From Tretioscincus oriximinensis (lineage: Eukaryota > Chordata > Lepidosauria > Squamata > Gymnophthalmidae), in assembly GCA_022410635.1 (NCBI GenBank), contig JAJVDF010000016.1:1363232-1427231 (forward strand): a stretch of 64,000 nt of DNA, read 5' to 3'. Below the pieces are notes generated by a model. That model was not told where the DNA came from, searched no databases, and was given only the letters and a program-made list of their open reading frames with translations. A program made the translations under genes and the position numbers. Below, piece by piece: positions 58,922-64,000 of this stretch (its first letter is position 1; each line of letters begins with the position of its first letter).

Positions 58922-59330
58922 TAGGCACGAATGGCGCAGTCGCTAAGGAGACAGTCTCTCAAGTGAGAGATTGGGTTTTGAAGACCTGTGGCGGATGTGG
59001 GGTGGGGTGAACACCTTCTATTAGCCTGTAGCTCTATCCAATCCAGCTATTCAAAAGCAAGAATTGCAAGAAATTGCAAGAAACTGACTGTAGCTAGATA
59101 AATGGGAACCACCACAGCTTGGTGGGGGAAATGGAATGTAAGCCTTTGGGCGAAAAATATCCTTGTAAGACACTTTGAGCTCCTTTGCATGAGAAAAGGG
59201 GGGTATTAAAAACCCAGATCTTCCTTTTCTTTTGGCAAAAAAATAGCTTGTAAAGTTCTTTGAGTCCCATTGAATGAGAAAAGTGGTGTATAAAAACCCA
59301 ATTCTTCTGCTGCTGCTTCTGCTTCTTTCC
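58922..59330 (+). mobile_element. tRNA-derived SINE with duplicated tail
   Basis: The head ggcacgaatggcgcagtcgc contains a good A box (tggcgcagtcg); the B box (ggttttgaagacc) is decayed. The body has ttcaaaagcaagaattgcaa. The tail ccttgtaagacactttgagc ... gtattaaaaaccc is followed by a second, related tail to about 59300 (gcttgtaaagttctttgagt ... gtataaaaaccc). Confidence 0.8.
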
Positions 59331-61094
59331 AGTAGATCTAATGTTTTTTCCCTATGGTACTTTCTATGGAAGTGTAGTCAAATGCTCAATGTTTTTTTAT
59401 CTGAGGTGGTGATGTTAGTTTGGCAAAAGATTCTAGAACTTAAGCATTCTAATGAATTGTCTTCAAAACTGGTTACTTTTTGCAAAGTAAGTAAACCAAT
59501 CATACCGGTCTGCATTAGCCAAATGTCTGAAACTAACAGATATCAGAGGCAACATACTGTTGAAAACTGCATTAAATTAGCTCAGGGAGAGGATTAACAA
59601 CTTTCTGAATTTTAAAGGAATTTCATTGTTTTAGTTGTGATTCATAGGAACACGTATGTATATCTATATGGTGTGGCACATATACTACCCTGAAATACTC
59701 ANTGGCCATTTACAAGTGTCCAAATAATATCAGTTAACTAGAAAACTAGCAGGTACGTTTCATAAGGACTGAGATGACTTTCAAAAAGTAAATTTGGAAT
59801 TTGAGTAAATAATGGCTTCATCCTCATTCACAATATTTAGCGAGGTGGAAGCAACAACACCTTCAATCTGCCTAAGAAGTCACTAAAAAGGCCCGTTGTC
59901 ATAGAACTGCAGTTTGTGCAATTCAACCGTGGACAATTCTATAATCCAAAAAACCCCTTCGTGGACACATTCAGCAATGTGANCAGAGCAAATCTCGTGA
60001 GACTTTGAGGTTAGCTGTTAAAAGCTCATTAGCTCTCAGAGAATGCTTTGAAATTGTAAGAAGGCACACAGAGAATGCTGGGAATTTTAGGAAGGCAAGT
60101 GCAGCAATGTGACGAGATTGCTAAGCAATGTGTCGGAGCTGCATGGAAACTTGAGCTAGATGAGGCACGAATGCAAATGCATTTTAAAAGAAATAGAGAA
60201 GCAAAATATGCAGTGGGGAGGGGCCTCTATTACTCTAGTCTGAAGCACTTAATGTTATTATAGCTGCCAAAGTATACCTTTATGTCTATCTCTTCATCCC
60301 AGTGGATCCTATATGAATAGGTACTCAAAATGGCTGGCATTTATCTAAACATGCACCTAGCATCTTCATTTGTCTGTGGCAGAGTTCTTTTCTGTCCTAA
60401 TATGGGAGTACATTTGCTTTGACCCTTTCAGAGATATCCCAGAGCCAGTGACCTTGCTAGAGCTAGCAGATGTTCAGGTATTATTTACTACAAATATTAA
60501 TATTTAAAGATTATGTAAATGTTTTAGTTGGGCTCTCTTCCTCAAACTCCCACTGTAAGCATTTCATCTAGAACATCTCATATTTTTTTACAGGGAGGCT
60601 ATGAATAAGCAGCTTTATCTGATACTTAAAATAGCTGTATCTTTTTCATTGAAGAACAGCCTAATGCTTCCTGTGATACTGTTTATTCCCTCACCCAACC
60701 AATGTCGCAGAAGCCAGTTCATACTGGGTGGCATTTAATCTGTGCATATGGGCTAAAATCATGTGGGCCCAGTTCAGTTGCAAAACGAAACGTTAGGTAG
60801 GAAGATCAGTGAATTATTACCGTGAAATCACTGGTTTCTGATGAAGCTTTCTTTCTTTTTCTCTGTACCCTCCTTCACCCTTCCTTTCTCCTTCCCTCTG
60901 TCTATCTCACCCTATACCCAAAGATCTCAGGATGGATCACAATAAAATTGCTTTAAATATAGTTAAAATCAATTAGCTAAAGCAATAACCTACTGCTAAA
61001 GTTCAGGAGAAAGAGCTGTGTGGATTCTTTCCCCACAGTGAGTGCCCAGGCTAAAGACTTCAGATGTCTACACACTTGAGGGGATGACACCCAG

Positions 61095-61584
61095 AGGTAC
61101 GGCTGCCATATTTTGGCAGCCCAAAACCGGGACAGGGGTGGGATGGGGGTGTGCACGCGCACATACGGACGCTTGTAGTGAGACAGGCAGAACCTCTCTT
61201 CTGCCTGTCTCACCACAAGCATCCGTGTGCGTGCGTGTGTGTGTGTGTGCGTAGCTGCTCCAATGCTGGAGGTGGGTTTCGCAAAGCGCGCCAACTCGCC
61301 TCCAGCAGAGGAAAAGCGCCTGGTTTTGTGACAGGAGAACAGAGCTGCCCTCCTGTCACAAACCCAGGCGTTTTTCCTTTGCAGCTACGGCACACTCAGA
61401 GGTTCCTTCCAGGACCCCAGAAAGCGTTGCTTGGGCTGCAGCCATCAGCTCTGACAGCTGCTTTGCCTTTAAAATCCTGCATTTTTACATTCACCGATGC
61501 ATCATCGGGGAATGTAAAAAGCCGGGATTTTGTCTTAAAACCCGGAGGGGATTGTACCTCTTTCCCGGGACATATGGCAACCCT
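61095..61584. mobile_element. DNA-transposon-like element built of successive hairpins
   Basis: The ends ggctgccatat and atatggcaaccct are inverted repeats, and acccag flanks both sides (61089-61094 and 61585-61590). Inside lie three long stem-loops: 61165-61190 with 61201-61226; 61311-61337 with 61350-61375; and 61471-61499 with 61503-61531. It has no transposase. Superfamily is uncertain. Confidence 0.65.
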
Positions 61585-61666
61585 ACCCAGTGGGGAGGTT
61601 ATTCTACATTCTGGGGTCTGCCTACTACAGGGCCAAATTTAGGCTGTAGTTTGCCCATGGGGTGTA

Positions 61667-61770
61667 ACTTACTTTTGCTTACTTTTATTTACTTACTTTA
61701 CCTTACCTTACCTTATTTTACTTTACCTTACTTTACTTTCCTTACTTACTTATTTACTTACCTATTTTAC
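61667..61770 (+). repeat. (TTACN)n microsatellite
   Basis: Runs of cttac, ttacc, ttact and tttac in a pentamer/tetramer mix; directly downstream of the hairpin element. Confidence 0.9.
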
Positions 61771-62699
61771 TCCCCCTCTTCCCTCAGCTACTTTGGGTCT
61801 TATAATAATAAAAGCAATAAAAATATTAATATCTTCTTAGTACTACCGATATCTATATTTTGCCTAAATACAGTCATGGCCTACTATGAATGTTATCACA
61901 TGTCTCCCAATTATTTTAAGTGGTGGCACAGCCAAGAGGGTCTCACTGCCAATTCTTATAGAGGTCTTTTTATGATGTGGCAAACCAAAAGATCTAGAAA
62001 CTTCATCCTTCCTATTATGGGTTATACTTCGTATGCACAAGGAGTAGACGAAAACATTGATTGTGCAAGGATGCTGTACCCAAAATGCAAAATGACTGTG
62101 TGAGAAGTTGCATTTTGCCTCAGATTTTATTTTCACAAGAATGCATTTCCATTCTTCTGTCCCTGCGCAGAGGAACACTCTAGAAGCATAGCATGAATGT
62201 GAAAGCATAGTAAAATAGAAAGTATACGTAGGCCTTTTTCACTTGTAGGGAATGGTCTCTGGGATGGATCATTCCCTACTGATTACAGGAAGACCAATTC
62301 TTATAATTGCATCCTTCATATAGGATCATTCCGGTTCCTGGCCCGGGAGCAGGGAGTGCAAACATTCTAGACTAGACCATCTGGTCTGGATACGGATGGT
62401 TACTCCAAAGCCCCCTTCTTATGAGTGTAATCTGTGGTCAAATAGATGAATGCAGATTTATCCTTTCAGCAAACCAGACAAGATTTTTCTTTTTTCTAGC
62501 TTACAAACATGAGTTTTAAAATGGATCATCATTACATGCCATCTTGAAGGGTTTTGATATAATATTTGTTCTGCACTGTTAAATCACTATAATTAGGTTG
62601 CCTACCACAGTAGTAAGTATCACAAAATTCATCACTGAACTATATCAAAAGATTGCCCTTTGTCAGTGGTGGACATGATCTATAAGAGGAAGAGGAAGG

Positions 62700-62850
62700 A
62701 GAATAATAATGGGTTTTTATATCCCATTTTTCTCAACCCAAAGTGGCTTGCATAACCTTCCGTTCTTCTCTTCGCTAACATGTGAAGTAANTGGGGCAGA
62801 GAGCGCTCTGGAGAACTGTAATGAACCTAAGGTCACTCAGCTAGAAGATG
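62700..62850 (-). repeat. LINE/SINE-type dispersed repeat
   Basis: gggtttttatatcccatttt, tcaacccaaagtggcttgca and cctaaggtcactcagcta are words of a common squamate repeat (tail on the left, minus orientation). The exact family was not determined. Confidence 0.5.
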
Positions 62851-63763
62851 TTGGGGGGCTTTACCTGTGTGTCCTTTCTGTACCCATGCCTCCAGTTACC
62901 TGAGGAAGGTGTTGGGTGTTATAGAAGGTGCCTGGTACCATTGAATAAAAAGACGCCTTACCTCAGACCGTCCACAGAGTTATGCAGAGTTCACAGCCGA
63001 AGGGTATCAGTTGCTTCTCTCTTTAAGGAGATCTAAAATTCAATCATGATTTGAAAACAAAAATGTAATAAATGTAGTTCACAAAACTACAGGATTAGCC
63101 ACTATGGCCTGCAGCCCAGCAGGCAGGTGCAGCATAAGCTGTTCTGCAGAGCTTTGCTATCAAAAGTTAATCCTAATACACTATACAGAACTCCTGTTGT
63201 TTCTGACTTCTCTGAAGTTGGTGCAGGAATCCATGCAGAATTACTGAGACGATGTCATCAAGTATGTTCTATATTTGCTCAGATACTCTCTACCTTCACC
63301 CAGAAAACTACAAGCCCATTCCATACAATGTGGACTATTCCAGCCCACATAGTTTGAATTTGATAGCCCAGTTCATGCTGAAATGGCTACTAAAGCCCCT
63401 GCTTCTGTTACCAAACAGACATCACAAGCAATTTATAAAGGCTGAAAATGAAATTTCCTAGTTTCCACAGATTCTGGAGAAGCCTTTTCAGTGGAACATT
63501 TCTGCTGAAACCATCTCTGGAGCACTGCTGGAGCACTCTGGAGCAAATTCTGTCCAATGGAGCAATGCTGTATGCATTTGCTCCACAGTCAGGAATACAG
63601 GTGACTGTAAAACTCTTTTTAAAAGTCCACAGGAGAACTGGGATGTAACTGTTTTGGCATTGTATTTTGTTTTGCTATTTTGTCTAATGTAGATGACTGC
63701 TGTAGTCGGCATCAGCATTTAGATGTAGATTTGCCTGGGATTTATTCTGGAGTGATCTAGAGT

Positions 63764-63905
63764 NGACTGACCAGATTTTCTGAAACCCAAACTGCGGTAA
63801 TTAATATTCATGCTAATTTGCATATTCATAAATATGCAAATTACCCACCAACATGTATTCCCTTCCAAAATTCCCACCCGAGAAATCGGTGAAGCATGTG
63901 AGAAT
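63764..63905 (+). repeat. Unclassified dispersed repeat (partner at 13621-13790)
   Basis: gactgaccagattttctgaa, cccaaactgcggtaattaat, gcatattcataaatatgcaa and the gcatgtgagaa / gtgtgcgagaa tail recur inverted at 13621-13790. It may extend past the window. Confidence 0.55.
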
Positions 63906-64000
63906 TTTTTTAAGTGTGCGAGAATTTTTAAACTGAGAATTTTTGGAGTACATCAGAATTTTTTAATTTTTTTACAGAGAGGAAGGTGCCTTCAGATGCT

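Larger units (their letters stand above)
55386..64000. other. GABRR2 intron 2 (to window end)
   Basis: No further GABRR2 exon is found. The region holds the CR1, a SINE cluster (58722-59330), a multi-hairpin element (61095-61584), a TTACN microsatellite and a dispersed repeat at the edge. The stretches 59335-60890 and 62210-62690 show nothing recognisable. Confidence 0.6.

Noticed and set aside
58922..58995. A functional tRNA gene
   Set aside because: The A box is good, but the B box is decayed and the acceptor and anticodon stems do not pair; related copies show it is a SINE head.
61151..61642. 163-codon open frame
   Set aside because: It spans successive hairpins and a GT repeat in a transposon-like element; no domain or codon pattern suggests a protein.
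1..64000. CRISPR arrays, bacterial operons or prophage
   Set aside because: The spliced vertebrate genes and LINE/SINE content show eukaryotic nuclear DNA; the tandem repeats lack the repeat-spacer pattern.

Overview
The window is vertebrate genomic DNA, most likely from a squamate reptile. The evidence is large introns, GT-AG exons of three conserved vertebrate genes, and a dense, nested load of L1, CR1, hAT, Tc1/mariner-type and tRNA-SINE repeats with short Penelope/hammerhead-like units. The species call is an inference from repeat content; the gene identities are firm.

Genes, all on the + strand and head to tail: (1) RRAGD, the Rag GTPase subunit of amino-acid signalling to mTORC1, exons 2-7 at 6165-18718, with exon 1 lying upstream of the window. 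(2) UBE2J1, the tail-anchored ER ubiquitin-conjugating enzyme of ERAD, complete, with 8 coding exons at 28425-43914 encoding 318 aa and starting in a CpG-rich promoter. (3) GABRR2, the GABA-A rho-2 receptor subunit, exons 1-2 at 48533-55385, with the rest beyond the window. The same three genes are neighbours on human 6q15, so this is a conserved block. No functional link between them is implied.

Layout. 1-6164: presumed RRAGD intron 1, with a cut hAT element at the edge, a 5'-truncated L1 with a perfect 17-bp target-site duplication (TSD), a CR1 tail and a 1.03-kb hAT with a perfect 8-bp TSD. 6165-18718: RRAGD exons and introns with a palindromic MITE, a pogo/Tigger-like element and simple repeats. 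18719-28424: intergenic, with a pogo-type MITE, SINEs, a GC-rich hAT MITE and a 78-bp tandem array containing a 624-bp assembly gap just before the UBE2J1 promoter. 28425-43914: UBE2J1 with CR1 and MITE insertions in its introns. 43915-48532: intergenic. 48533-64000: the start of GABRR2, with introns holding L1 remnants, a 2.8-kb CR1, tRNA-SINEs and a multi-hairpin transposon.

The most interesting signal is a 121-bp unit at 22390-22510 with a hammerhead-ribozyme-like core at its 5' end. It is inserted in a SINE with a perfect 14-bp TSD. A second copy forms a 67-bp-arm head-to-head palindrome inside the CR1 at 56949-57117, and two decayed relatives lie at 51927-52014 and 37690-37772.
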